NCBI GenBank assembly: GCA_019239375.1
Contig: JAFAZZ010000334.1
Span: 1-32,616 of the forward strand
Direction: 5' to 3'
Length of the DNA stretch: 32,616 nt
Origin: Solirubrobacterales bacterium
GTDB taxonomy: Bacteria > Actinomycetota > Thermoleophilia > Solirubrobacterales > Solirubrobacteraceae
Program-made: the position numbers and the translations under genes
Notes under the pieces: model-generated
The model's database searches: none
What the model was told of the DNA's origin: nothing
The model's input: the letters and a program-made list of their open reading frames with translations, nothing else
Part shown: piece by piece, positions 8,076 through 18,037 of the stretch
Layout of the letters: every line of letters starts with the position of its first letter
Position numbering within the stretch: position 1 is the stretch's first letter

Positions 8076-10844
8076 CTAGGCGGAGCGCGCCAACGCGCCC
8101 GCAAGTTCTCGGCGGGATTTGATCCCGAGCTTGCCGAACACGTGGCGCAGGTGCCACTCCACGGTGCGCCGGCTGAGGAACAGCCGCGCGCCGATCTCAG
8201 GGTTCGAGAGGCCATCGCGGGCTAGCTCCGCGATCTGCGACTCCTGCGGGGTCAGATCGTCGCGCGTATCTACGGTCCGCTTGCGGACGGTATCGCCCGT
8301 CGCCGAAAGCTCGCGCCTGGCCCGTTCGGCGAACGCTTCCATGCCCATCGAGGCGAAGCTGTCGAAAGCGATGTAGAGCTGGGCCCGCGCGTCGACGCGT
8401 CGGTTCATCCGTCGAAGCCACTCCCCGTAGAGCAGGTGAGTACGGGCCAGTTCAGCTCGTACCCCTGTTCGGCTGAGGTGGTCCACCGCCTCCTGAAAGG
8501 AACCCTCGGCACGGTCATCCTCGCTCATCAGGGCGCGTGAGCGTGCATCGATCCCGAGCGCCCAGTCGGTTCCGGTCGCGTGTGCCTTTCTAGCTAACCG
8601 TTTGGCTGCTTCCGCCGCGAGATCGGTCCGTCCGGTTCGCGTGGCGGGTTCGACCATCTCGCTGAGGCCCCAATTCTCCGCGACGACCTCTCGCTGCTCG
8701 CTCGCCGTGAGTGCCGCGGCCAGGGCGCCCTCATACCGGCCAAGCCCGTTATCGAGGACAGCGCGTGCGTACGCACTGATGGACAGTCCGATGCCCTCGC
8801 CGCGGACGTTCGCCTCTCGCTCGGTCGCCTCGATCAGGTTCGTCGTATCGACCTCTCTGCCCTGCCACGCCGCGAGGATCAACGCGCCGTATGGAGCAGA
8901 CCGGATGCCCGTCGCCGCCTCGACCGATTCTGTCTCGGAGACCGTTGCGGCGGCGGTGGCGAGGTCTCCACAAAACACTAGGATCGGCGTGTGCGCGCTC
9001 AAGGCGAGCGCGAGTTCGGCGAGCGTTCCCGTCTCGCGGGCGATCCGGACGCTGGAGCGCGAGAGCAAGAGCGCGTGTTCGTCGTCCCAGATCTCGAGGG
9101 CGATGACACACCCCTGCCACAGCCAGCGCAGCCGTTCCTGGGCCGTGGCCTGCTCTCCGGAGAGCCGCAGCACCGCCTCGCGGCAGCGAGGGACGGCGGT
9201 GTCGTAGTCGTCGGCAAGGGCGACCAGCGCGTCAAGCAGCAGATCGGCGGCGGCCGGCTCGGCAAGCGGTGGGCGCGGAGCGGACCGTGCGGCCTTCGCG
9301 ACCTCGGTAAGGCCAATACTCCCGTTGAGCCTGGCCCCGAACAGCGCCGCCGAGAAGGCGTCCACATAGGTCTCGCGGGCGACCCTGATGTCGAGCGGTT
9401 CGAGGCGGCGGGCCGCGGCCAGCAGAAGCGGCGTCGCGTCGGTGCCCCGGCTGGAGACAAATGCAAGCTGGGCCTGCAGCAGGTCGACCTGCGCCCGCTG
9501 GAAGTCTTCGAGCGGGCCGGCCTGCGCCATCGCCAGCAGGCGGCGAGCCGCGGTGAACGAGCCAGCTTGGAGACTGGCCTGAGCGGCGGCGAGCGCACGT
9601 TCACGGCGGTGCGCGGGGTCCGGAGTGAGCGCGACGGCGCGATCGAGGAACGCCGCCGTAGCGGCGGCGCCGCCGCGAGCCTGCGCTCGGGCTGCCGACC
9701 GCTCGAGCTCGGCGGCGACGTTCTCGTCCGGTCCTGTTGCGGCCAGCGCTCGGTGCCAGGCGCAGCGATCGGCGTCGGAACCCGGATCGCTCACCTCCGC
9801 CAGCGCTTCGTGCGCCCGCTGTCGGCTGCCGGCTGGCGCCGCGCGGTAGACCGCCGAGCGGACCAGTGGATGGCGGAAGCGTACGCTCGTCCCGATGTGT
9901 AAGAGCTGCGCAGCCACGGCGGGCGCGACCGCATCCATCTCGATGCCGAGCCTTCGGCCCGCACGCAAGACGAGCGGCGCGTCACCGACCGGCTCGGCGG
10001 CCGCCAGAAGGATCAGGCTTTGCGTAGCTTCGGGCAACTGGCTGATCAGCCGGATGTAGTGGTGCTCGATCTGCGCCGGAAGCTCGCCGGCGGCAGGAAG
10101 TTCGAATCCACCGGCGAGCTCGGCGGCGGTCATGCGCCCCGGCAGCTCCAGCAGGGCAAGCGGGTTCCCCGCGGTCTCGTCGACAATCCGGTCGACGATG
10201 TGGCTGTCGAGCCGGCCGGTTACGACGCCACGCAACAACGTCCGAGCGTCCTGCTCCGGCAGTCCCTCGAGCCGCAGCTCTGGCAGACCATTGAAGTCTG
10301 GTGCGGCGGCAGGCTCACGCACGGCGACCACAATCGCCACTGACTCCGCCCGCACCCGCCGTGCGACGAGCCCGACGATCTGGCGTGAGGCGCCGTCCAG
10401 CCATTGCGCATCCTCGACGAGACACAGCAGCGGCCGCTCCTCTGCCAGCGCGGCGAGCAGGCCGAGCACGGCCAGTCCAACCAAGAACCGGTCGGCCACC
10501 TCGCCGGTTGCAAGTCCCAGAGCGATGCTCAGGGCGTCGCGCTGCGGGGCTGGAAGTCCGTCTATCCGGTCGAGCATCGGTCCGCAGAGCTGATGGATCC
10601 CGGCGAACGCCAGCTCCATCTCCGCCTCCACGCCCGTCACCTCCGCGACTCGGTAGCCGGACGCCTGACGGGCGGCATAGCGCAGCAGCGCCGTCTTGCC
10701 GATGCCGGGCTCGCCGCGGATGACCAGAACCTCGCTCTCGCCACCGCGGACCCTCGCCAGCAACCGATCGAGAACTTCGCGCTCGCTGGTCCGGCCGACG
10801 AAGCTCGGCCCACGAATGGCGGCCATGGCTACAAACCTAACCAT
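8076..10844 (-). CDS. LAL-type LuxR-family transcriptional regulator (AAA ATPase + C-terminal HTH)
   Basis: FVGRTSEREVLDRLL, Walker A GEPGIGKTALL, LLCLVEDAQWLD, C-terminal LTPQESQIAELARDGLSNPEIGARLFLSRRTVEWHLRHVFGKLGI. Alternative start ATG at 10826. Confidence 0.95.
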   Translation of the reverse strand: MVRFVAMAAIRGPSFVGRTSEREVLDRLLARVRGGESEVLVIRGEPGIGKTALLRYAARQASGYRVAEVTGVEAEMELAFAGIHQLCGPMLDRIDGLPAPQRDALSIALGLATGEVADRFLVGLAVLGLLAALAEERPLLCLVEDAQWLDGASRQIVGLVARRVRAESVAIVVAVREPAAAPDFNGLPELRLEGLPEQDARTLLRGVVTGRLDSHIVDRIVDETAGNPLALLELPGRMTAAELAGGFELPAAGELPAQIEHHYIRLISQLPEATQSLILLAAAEPVGDAPLVLRAGRRLGIEMDAVAPAVAAQLLHIGTSVRFRHPLVRSAVYRAAPAGSRQRAHEALAEVSDPGSDADRCAWHRALAATGPDENVAAELERSAARAQARGGAAATAAFLDRAVALTPDPAHRRERALAAAQASLQAGSFTAARRLLAMAQAGPLEDFQRAQVDLLQAQLAFVSSRGTDATPLLLAAARRLEPLDIRVARETYVDAFSAALFGARLNGSIGLTEVAKAARSAPRPPLAEPAAADLLLDALVALADDYDTAVPRCREAVLRLSGEQATAQERLRWLWQGCVIALEIWDDEHALLLSRSSVRIARETGTLAELALALSAHTPILVFCGDLATAAATVSETESVEAATGIRSAPYGALILAAWQGREVDTTNLIEATEREANVRGEGIGLSISAYARAVLDNGLGRYEGALAAALTASEQREVVAENWGLSEMVEPATRTGRTDLAAEAAKRLARKAHATGTDWALGIDARSRALMSEDDRAEGSFQEAVDHLSRTGVRAELARTHLLYGEWLRRMNRRVDARAQLYIAFDSFASMGMEAFAERARRELSATGDTVRKRTVDTRDDLTPQESQIAELARDGLSNPEIGARLFLSRRTVEWHLRHVFGKLGIKSRRELAGALARSA

Positions 10845-10960
10845 TCGTCGACGGCTCGTGGGGCGGCCAGAGAACGAAGGGCGTGAGGCGATGACTGCAC
10901 CACGACGTCACGGCGATCGCGCCCTGCAAAGCGGCCCGCACGCTGAACACATGCATAGCT

Positions 10961-13735
10961 CTATGAGCGTCCCGCTTCCGGCTCCGGCCCGGGCATGGCG
11001 GCTCGGAGGCCGCTGCGCGAGTCGATCCCCAGTTTGCCGAACACCTTGTGCAGGTGGTATTCGACGGTGCGGGGACTAAGGAACAACTGCGTGCCGATCT
11101 GCGTGTTCGTGAGCCCATCGCGGGCGAGCCGGGCGATCTGCTCCTCCTGCGCCGTGAGCTCCTCCCGGATCTCCACCTGGCGCGTGCGCGGCTTCCCGCC
11201 GGCGGCGGCTAGCTCGCTCCGGGCGCGGTCGGCGAACGCCTCCATCCCGATCTCGGCGAACATCTGCTCGGCCGTCCGCAGTCGCTCCCGCGCCTCCCGC
11301 AGACCCTCTGTACGACGCAGCCACTCTCCATACACGAGATACGCGCGCGCGAGCTCGGGCCGGCGCGGCGTCCGGCCCAGCCGATCAATAGCCTCGCGGT
11401 AGAGGTTCTCGGCCGCGGGCCCGTCGGTTAATAGCGCTCTACAGCGCGCCTCGATGCCGAGCGCGAAGTCGTTGCCGACCGGCTGCGTCGAATCCGCAAG
11501 CTGCTCGAGCGCAGCTCGAGCCAGCCCCGCATTCCCGGAGCGCGCGGCCGCCTCGACGAGCTCCGGAAGGACCCATACCGAGGTCCACGGCCCGATGGCG
11601 TTCGCGATCACCTGGCGGGCTGCCGATGCCGCCTCGTCATACCGGGCGAGGCCGTTGTACAGGACCGCGGCGGCCCAGAGGGCCATCTTCGCCCCCTCGC
11701 CCTCGCCCTGCCCCGCGGCCTCGGCTTCGTTGATCGTGGTCTCGATCAAAGCGGAGGCTTCGCCTTCCCGCCCTTGCAGCGTCAGGAGCCGGAGTGCGGC
11801 GAAGGTCTGGATCCGACTCGTGGTTACGGCGGCCACGCGGTCGCTCTCCGCTATGAGGAGCTTGGCGCTCGAGAGATCACCGTTCCACGCCTTTTCTGTG
11901 GCCAGCGCGGAGAGGTGGATCGGCAGCTCCGCAAGCGCACCGGCGGCACGGACGATCTCTGCGTGCCTCTCCAAGATCGCGCCGGCACCGTCCGCGTCCC
12001 AAACGGCACTGCTGGCGGCCGCGACCCGCGGACCCAAGGGCACGACGTCTCTGGCGGGCATCCTGCCGAGCGCTTTCGCTGCGCGCTGCAACACCGGGGT
12101 TGCCGCGGTTCGCCCATCCGTGGTCAGCAGCGCGAGGCCCTCGAGCAGCAGGTCGAGTGGCTGCGGAGGCTCCGCCGCAGGCGGCAGGGCTTGCATGGCA
12201 TGACAGATCTCGAGGAGGACATCAGCGCCTCCGTCGCCAGGCCCCATGGCGAGAGCGGCACCCCAGGCCGTCAGGTAGGCCCCTCGAGCGAGCTCCAGGT
12301 CGAAGGGCTCGAGCTGCGTCGCCGCTCTCAGCAGCATCCGCGCAGCATCTTGCCCGTGACTGGAGGCGTAGGCGAGGTGAGCGCGGAGCAGCTCCGCGCA
12401 CGCGCGTTGGAACCCGCTAAGCGACCCGCTTTCTGCGGTCGCCAAAAGTCGCCGTGTCGCGTCGAAGTCGCCGGCCTGGAAGCTGACCTGCGCCGCGGCC
12501 AACGCGCGCTTAGCCTCGAGGACTGGGTCCGGGGTCAGATGGGTCGCCCGATCGAGCAGCGCCGCAGCGGCCGGAAGACCGCCCCGGCTCCGTGCTCGCC
12601 CTGCGGAACGCTCCAGCTCGGCGGCCACAGTTTCGTCAGGTTCGGCCGCCGCGAGGGCGCGGTGCCAGGCGCGGCGCTCGCCGGCGAGTTCGGGATCGCT
12701 TACGTCCGCGAGCGCGTGGTGGACGCGCCGTCGTTCGTCGAGCGACGCAGCTCGGTACACTGCCGAGCGCACTAGCGGGTGGCGAAACCGCACGCGGTCG
12801 TCGATATCCAGTAGGCCGGATTCTGTCGCCGGGACAAGCGCGCCAGGGTCGAGGGAGAGTCGTTCCGCCGCCCGCCACAGCAGCGGGGCGTCCCCCAGCG
12901 GCTCTGCTGCCGCTAGCAGCATGAGTCGCTGCGCCGCTGCAGGTAACGTGCTGATACGGCGCAGGTAGCGCTCCTGCAGCTGACTCGGAAGGTCGCGGGC
13001 GGCGGGTGGAGCAAAGCCTCCGGCTCGCTCCGAGCGGCTCATCGTCTGCGACAGCTCTATCAGCGCCAGCGGATTGCCCTTTGTTTCGGCGATGATTCGG
13101 TCCCGGACGCGGTCGTCGAGGGGGCCCGGCACCGCTCGCGACAGCAGAGCGTGCGCGTCGGGCTCATCTAAACCTTGGACTGGCAGCTGCGGAAGCCCGT
13201 CGAGCGCCCGGGTGGTGAGCGGCTCGCGCAGCGAGAAGATCATCGCCATCGGCTCCGCCACCAACCGCCGCGCGACAAAGCCGAGCGCCTGCACGGAGGC
13301 GGCATCGAGCCACTGAGCGTCGTCGACTAGGCACAGGAGGGGCCGGTTCTCGGCGGTCGCCGACAGCAGGTTGAGAACGGCGACGGCAACCAGGAATCGG
13401 TCCGGGACGTCGCCCGACACCATGCCCCACGCGACTTGAAGCGCGTTCTGCTGTGGCTTTGCGAGCACCTCGAGCCCGTCGAGGATCGGCGTGCACAATC
13501 GGTGGATCCCGGCAAACGACAGCTCCATCTCGGCCTGAATCCCTTCGACCTCGGTGGTGCGTAGTCCGGACGCCTGGCGCGCGGCGTATCGCAGCAGCGC
13601 GGTCTTTCCGATGCCGGGCTCGCCGCGGATGACCACAACGGCGCTCCGACCATCGCGCGCCTCAGCGAGCGTCGCGTCGAGGCGTTCGCGCTCCAGCGTC
13701 CTGCCGATGAACCCCACCCCCCGGGTGGTTGGCAT
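10961..13735 (-). CDS. LAL-type LuxR-family transcriptional regulator, tandem paralogue
   Basis: FIGRTLERERLDATL, GEPGIGKTALLRYAARQASG, LLCLVDDAQWLD, C-terminal LTAQEEQIARLARDGLTNTQIGTQLFLSPRTVEYHLHKVFGKLGI. Confidence 0.95.
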   Translation of the reverse strand: MPTTRGVGFIGRTLERERLDATLAEARDGRSAVVVIRGEPGIGKTALLRYAARQASGLRTTEVEGIQAEMELSFAGIHRLCTPILDGLEVLAKPQQNALQVAWGMVSGDVPDRFLVAVAVLNLLSATAENRPLLCLVDDAQWLDAASVQALGFVARRLVAEPMAMIFSLREPLTTRALDGLPQLPVQGLDEPDAHALLSRAVPGPLDDRVRDRIIAETKGNPLALIELSQTMSRSERAGGFAPPAARDLPSQLQERYLRRISTLPAAAQRLMLLAAAEPLGDAPLLWRAAERLSLDPGALVPATESGLLDIDDRVRFRHPLVRSAVYRAASLDERRRVHHALADVSDPELAGERRAWHRALAAAEPDETVAAELERSAGRARSRGGLPAAAALLDRATHLTPDPVLEAKRALAAAQVSFQAGDFDATRRLLATAESGSLSGFQRACAELLRAHLAYASSHGQDAARMLLRAATQLEPFDLELARGAYLTAWGAALAMGPGDGGADVLLEICHAMQALPPAAEPPQPLDLLLEGLALLTTDGRTAATPVLQRAAKALGRMPARDVVPLGPRVAAASSAVWDADGAGAILERHAEIVRAAGALAELPIHLSALATEKAWNGDLSSAKLLIAESDRVAAVTTSRIQTFAALRLLTLQGREGEASALIETTINEAEAAGQGEGEGAKMALWAAAVLYNGLARYDEAASAARQVIANAIGPWTSVWVLPELVEAAARSGNAGLARAALEQLADSTQPVGNDFALGIEARCRALLTDGPAAENLYREAIDRLGRTPRRPELARAYLVYGEWLRRTEGLREARERLRTAEQMFAEIGMEAFADRARSELAAAGGKPRTRQVEIREELTAQEEQIARLARDGLTNTQIGTQLFLSPRTVEYHLHKVFGKLGIDSRSGLRAAMPGPEPEAGRS

Positions 13736-13763
13736 AGAGCAAGTCTAAGCTGCCGCCGAGCCC

Positions 13764-14273
13764 TCAGCCAAGCACGCGCCTTCGCCACCTGTCGAGGAAT
13801 GAGACCACGTCTTCGGGGGGCGCGCTCTCGACGCTGATCCCGCGCTCGTGTAGCTGGCGAGCGACTCCGGGCGTGACGGGATCAGCCGCGGGGACGCTGA
13901 CGATTGCGCCGCGCGAACGGACGTGCCGCGCCGCGTTCTGGTAGAGGAGCGAGGCGCTGCATGTTGTGGTGTGGACCACAACGTCGATGCCCTCAAATGC
14001 AGCGATCGACTCGGCGAACAGACGCTGGATGTCGAGGTCGTCAGCGGGGTCGGCGCGCACGGCGACGACGTTGCCCCCCGCGGCCAGGATCTCCTCGACC
14101 GTCGCCTCGGCTGTCCGTTGATGCTCGAGGTAGACGATGACGATCGCCCAGCCCCAGTCTGTCAGCGCACGCGCGACCTCGCGGCCGGTTCCAGATGCGC
14201 CGCCCGTGACGATCGCCACTACGTCAGCGCGGAACTTCTGCGCGTTCCGACCATCGTTGCCGCTGCCAATCAT
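13764..14273 (-). CDS. Short SDR-like protein lacking the catalytic Tyr-x3-Lys segment (possibly degenerate)
   Basis: VVAIVTGGASGTGREVARALTDWGWAIVIVYLEHQRTAEATVEEILAAGGNVVAVRADPADDLDIQRLFAESIAAFEGIDVVVHT... then directly LLYQNAARHVRSRGAIVSVPAADPVTPGVARQLHERGISVESAPPEDV; no YxxxK found. Confidence 0.65.
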   Translation of the reverse strand: MIGSGNDGRNAQKFRADVVAIVTGGASGTGREVARALTDWGWAIVIVYLEHQRTAEATVEEILAAGGNVVAVRADPADDLDIQRLFAESIAAFEGIDVVVHTTTCSASLLYQNAARHVRSRGAIVSVPAADPVTPGVARQLHERGISVESAPPEDVVSFLDRWRRRVLG

Positions 14274-14335
14274 TTCTTCACCGCTCCTGCCGGAAAGCGC
14301 ACTGCCGTAGCAGAAACCGCGTCCTCGAAGGAGCC

Positions 14336-15952
14336 CTACCCGGTCGCCCAGAAGGAGCAGTGGTGCGCGTCGGAGAAGCCCGCCCAGACCTGCGGGCGCG
14401 GGGGTACGAGGGACATCGACTGCTGACCTTGATTGAACGCCGGCCAGGCCAGCGATCGTGTCGATGGGTCGCGGCTTACTGCGAAGCTCGTCCACGCCGC
14501 GCGCATGCTGGCGGCAAGTGCTTGCTGGTCGGCATCGAGCGTGCCAGGGATCGGCGTGTTGGGTTGGTCGAACAGGTATTGGAGCTCGGATGAGTGCGTC
14601 GCTGCCGGGGGCAGCGGCGCGAACCGCGGGGGCGCCTTGTCATCGTTGAACTGGTAGGCAAAGGTCGGCACACGCCTAGAGGTCCAACGGTCGACCCGCA
14701 GTGCCGGGCACGCGAAGTTCGCGTCGGAGACCAGCGTGCTGAAGGCGACCTCAGGCGACGGAAACGCTTCGAGCGGATACTCGGCCGCAATCGCGGCAGC
14801 GCGCGCGGTCGAAACGCCCAAGACGGTGGCGATGTCGGTCTGGTAGCTGTCAGCGGTTATGGGCTCTTCGGGGATGGGCACGAACGTTCCGCCACTGACG
14901 GTCACGTGGAGGCCGGCGACGAAGATCAGCTCTTCGCTGTGGTTGACGCCGTTGAGGATTGGCACATGGGCGAAGTGACCCGCGGCGAGCGCCGTGCCGA
15001 TTGACTCGGGGAGGACCCTGCCGTCGATGACGCCGGGAATCGCGGCACCCGGGAAGTTGCTGACTAGGGCGTCGACCGGCAGGTTTCGCAGGCAGTCGGC
15101 CGCCTGGTCCGGACACCCTGCCGCGGCGGCGAACGCCTCGCCGGCGGCTTCGGCGGCGGCAAGTGGCTGTTGGTTCAATGCAAACGCGCCGCTCTGCACG
15201 ATCGCCCGCTGGAACAACCCACGCGACCGATGCGAGATCAGCAGGCCGAGCACCGAAACGCCACCGGCCGACTGCCCGGCGATCGTTACGTTGTGCGCTT
15301 CCCCGCCGAAGTGGGCGATGTTCTGACGAACCCACCGCAACGCCGCGATCTGGTCCATGAGGCCGTAGTTGCCGGCCGGCCCACCCGGCCGCCGGGCGAG
15401 TGCGGGATGGGCGAGGAACCCGAGCGCACCGAGGCGGTAGTTGATCGTGACGACGACCATGCCGTTCGCCGCGAGCTTGGCGCCGTCGTAGTTGCGGGCT
15501 CCATCCTCGGTGAAACCACCTCCGTGGATCCACACGAGCACCGGCCAGTGACGGTCGTGGCGCAACGTCGGCGTGTACACGTTGAGATAAAGGCAGTTCT
15601 CTGAAAAGGGCGGCGGCGGCGCGAACGGGCTCCGCGGCTGCGGGCAGCTCGGAGCGAAGTGCGTCGCGTCGCGGACGCCATCCCACTCGGCCGGCGGCTG
15701 TGCGGGACGCCAGCGCAGGCTCCCGATCGGGGGAGCCGCGTAGGGCAGCCCCAGGAACTCGTCAACCCCGGACCCGGCTGTGCCGCGAACGGTACCGCCC
15801 TCGATACGCAAGATCGGGGCGGCATGCGAGCTCGAAGCGGCGGTGGCAGGACCAGTCTCGACAGCCTCGGCAGCGACCGACGTGAGCGCAAGCCCTGTCA
15901 GGACCGCGCCGAGGGCGCCGAGCAGAGCGCGCTTTGAGTGACTTGTTCTCAT
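14336..15952 (-). CDS. Type-B carboxylesterase, secreted
   Basis: Signal peptide-like MRTSHSKRALLGALGAVLTGLALTSVAAEA; EFLGLPYAAPPIGSLRWRPAQPP, ENCLYLNVYTP, VWIHGGGF, nucleophile GQSAGGVSV. Confidence 0.95.
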   Translation of the reverse strand: MRTSHSKRALLGALGAVLTGLALTSVAAEAVETGPATAASSSHAAPILRIEGGTVRGTAGSGVDEFLGLPYAAPPIGSLRWRPAQPPAEWDGVRDATHFAPSCPQPRSPFAPPPPFSENCLYLNVYTPTLRHDRHWPVLVWIHGGGFTEDGARNYDGAKLAANGMVVVTINYRLGALGFLAHPALARRPGGPAGNYGLMDQIAALRWVRQNIAHFGGEAHNVTIAGQSAGGVSVLGLLISHRSRGLFQRAIVQSGAFALNQQPLAAAEAAGEAFAAAAGCPDQAADCLRNLPVDALVSNFPGAAIPGVIDGRVLPESIGTALAAGHFAHVPILNGVNHSEELIFVAGLHVTVSGGTFVPIPEEPITADSYQTDIATVLGVSTARAAAIAAEYPLEAFPSPEVAFSTLVSDANFACPALRVDRWTSRRVPTFAYQFNDDKAPPRFAPLPPAATHSSELQYLFDQPNTPIPGTLDADQQALAASMRAAWTSFAVSRDPSTRSLAWPAFNQGQQSMSLVPPRPQVWAGFSDAHHCSFWATG

Positions 15953-16015
15953 GATCTCGATCCCTTCTGCCTGGCCGGGGTGGAACGCACGCCACCGTGA
16001 CACCCCGGCTCGTCG

Positions 16016-16049
16016 ATCGCCCCCGTGGAGCCCCCAGTCAGCACGCGGG
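16016..16049 (-). promoter_or_regulatory. Leader element copy B (shared dyad element)
   Basis: Minus strand CCCGCGTGCTGACTGGGGGCTCCACGGGGGCGAT, near-match of 7945-7978, about 64 bp upstream of the carboxylesterase ATG. Confidence 0.5.
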
Positions 16050-16280
16050 CGGCCGCGGCCGAGCATGCGAGGCCACCCCGCGGCACCGGCGATCCACGAA
16101 CGGCAGGCCTTCTCCTCAGCCAGCCGGAAGCATCGGAAGCCGAAAGCCATAGAGACCGAAGGAGCCGCCGGGGTCGCCAACCGGAGTCGACCCGCGACCG
16201 CACTAGGGCCCTCACTGGCGCGAGACCTCGCCTAAACCGCGACCTTGCCCTGCAGTTGCAGCGAACAGGAAGGAGAGCTG

Positions 16281-18011
16281 ATGGCGGGCTTCGACTACGA
16301 CGTGGTGATCATCGGTTCGGGGTTCGGCGGAAGCGTCGCCGCTCTCCGTGCCGCGGAGAAGGGCTACCGGGTCGGCGTGATGGAGTCCGGCCGACGCTGG
16401 AAGGACGAGGACATCCCGAAGACCCAGTGGGACTTGGCGCACTTCGTCTGGTTTCCCGCCGCGGAGCTCTACGGAGTCCAGCGAATCGAGTACCTCGACG
16501 ACGTGCTCGTGCTCTCGGGCGCCGGCGTCGGCGGCGGCTCGCATGTATATGCGAGCACGCTGTACGTCCCACCGAAGCAGTTCTTCGATGCGAAGGAATG
16601 GTCCGGCATCGCCGATTGGGCCGACGAGCTGGCGCCGTACTTCGACCAGGCCTCGAGGATGCTCGGTGTCGTCCGTTACCCGTACCTGCCCACGGACGTC
16701 GACCGGGCCATCCAGCAGGTCGCGAACGACATAGGCAGAGGCGAGACCCATAACAAGGCTCCCCTCGGCGTCTACTTCGGCACGCCGGGAGTTGAGGCCG
16801 ACGATCCGTACTTCGGCGGGGCCGGGCCGCGGCGCACCGGCTGCATCTCATGCGGCAACTGCAACAACGGCTGCGGCCACAACGCCAAGAACAAGCTGAC
16901 GACGAATTACCTCTATCTGGCCGAGAAGCTAGGCGCGCAGGTTCACGAGATGCATGAGGTGTACGACCTTGTGCCGCTCGAGGGAGGCGGGTTCGAGGTG
17001 CACGCGCGTCATCCCGGCTGGGCGCAACGCGCCGGGCGCGTTCACCGCAAAACGTATTCCGCCGAGCAGGTGATCGTGGCCGCCCACGCGTACGGGTCGG
17101 CCAAGCTCCTCCATCACATGCAGCACACGGGTCGCCTTTCCGGCCTGTCGAGCCAGCTCGGGAAACGTGCGCGGACCAACTCCGAACAACTTCTCTACAT
17201 CACGCGGACGCACGAAGAGTGGGAGCGCGATCGGGAGAGGATCCACATCATGCCGGGGTCGGTCACGATCACCTCGGGCACCTGGCCGGATCCAGTGACG
17301 AGCATCGAGCCGACCTATTGGGGGCTTGGAAGCAACGTCTTCGCATTCCTCGGGACTTACCACCAGCACGGGGAGCAGAAGCATTCGTTCGAATCCTGGC
17401 TCAAGGAGATCCTCAGACACCCGACCGAGGAAATCCTGCCCGCCGACCCTCGCCACTGGTCGGAGCGGTCCTTCGTCGCGCTCTGCTCGCAGACGACTGA
17501 CACCTCGATTGAGCTGTACTGGCATGACGGGCTGCTCCACAGCAGGCCTTCCGGAACCCCGCCCTCGGTGCACGTCCCGGCGATCGAGAACTTCGTCGAC
17601 CGCGTGGCTGAGCAGCTGGGAGCCCACGAAGCGGCGCTCGCCACCGAGGTCATCAACCGCAACGCCTCCGCCCACTTCGTCGGCGGCATCCCGATCGGCG
17701 AGAGCAGCGACACCGGCGCTGTCGACCCGTACTTGCGCATGTTCGGCCAGCCCGGCCTCCATGTCATGGACGGGAGCGTGATGCCCGCCAATCCTGGAGT
17801 GAACCCGTCGCTCTCGATCACGGCCATCGCCGAACGCGCAATCTCGCTCTGGCCGAACAAAGGCGACGCCGACACGAGGCCACCACTGGGGTCGGGCTAC
17901 GAGCGCGTCGCCCCGATCATGCCCCACCGTCCGGTCGTCCCCGTTGGGGCTCCAGGTGAGCTGCGACTCGACGCCACGAAGGAAGAAGTTATTCCCGCGT
18001 ACCCCTACTGA
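16281..18011 (+). CDS. GMC-family FAD-dependent oxidoreductase (cholesterol-oxidase/ChoD-like) with Cys-rich motif
   Basis: YDVVIIGSGFGGSVAALRAAEKGYRVGVMESG (FAD GxGxxG), GAGVGGGSHVYAST, GCISCGNCNNGCGHNAKNKLTTNYLYLAEKLGA, C-terminal HVMDGSVMPANPGVNPSLSITAIAERA; RBS AGGAAGGAGAG. Confidence 0.93.
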   Translation: MAGFDYDVVIIGSGFGGSVAALRAAEKGYRVGVMESGRRWKDEDIPKTQWDLAHFVWFPAAELYGVQRIEYLDDVLVLSGAGVGGGSHVYASTLYVPPKQFFDAKEWSGIADWADELAPYFDQASRMLGVVRYPYLPTDVDRAIQQVANDIGRGETHNKAPLGVYFGTPGVEADDPYFGGAGPRRTGCISCGNCNNGCGHNAKNKLTTNYLYLAEKLGAQVHEMHEVYDLVPLEGGGFEVHARHPGWAQRAGRVHRKTYSAEQVIVAAHAYGSAKLLHHMQHTGRLSGLSSQLGKRARTNSEQLLYITRTHEEWERDRERIHIMPGSVTITSGTWPDPVTSIEPTYWGLGSNVFAFLGTYHQHGEQKHSFESWLKEILRHPTEEILPADPRHWSERSFVALCSQTTDTSIELYWHDGLLHSRPSGTPPSVHVPAIENFVDRVAEQLGAHEAALATEVINRNASAHFVGGIPIGESSDTGAVDPYLRMFGQPGLHVMDGSVMPANPGVNPSLSITAIAERAISLWPNKGDADTRPPLGSGYERVAPIMPHRPVVPVGAPGELRLDATKEEVIPAYPY

Positions 18012-18037
18012 GTCACGTCCGACCGAAAGAAGAAGCC

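Noticed and set aside
15952-16180. N-terminal extension of the carboxylesterase ORF and of the hydrolase ORF at 7886-8054 as real protein
   Set aside because: Each is the in-frame translation of the upstream leader; the real starts are followed by typical N-termini (a signal peptide at 15952, MSTTKQG at 7886).
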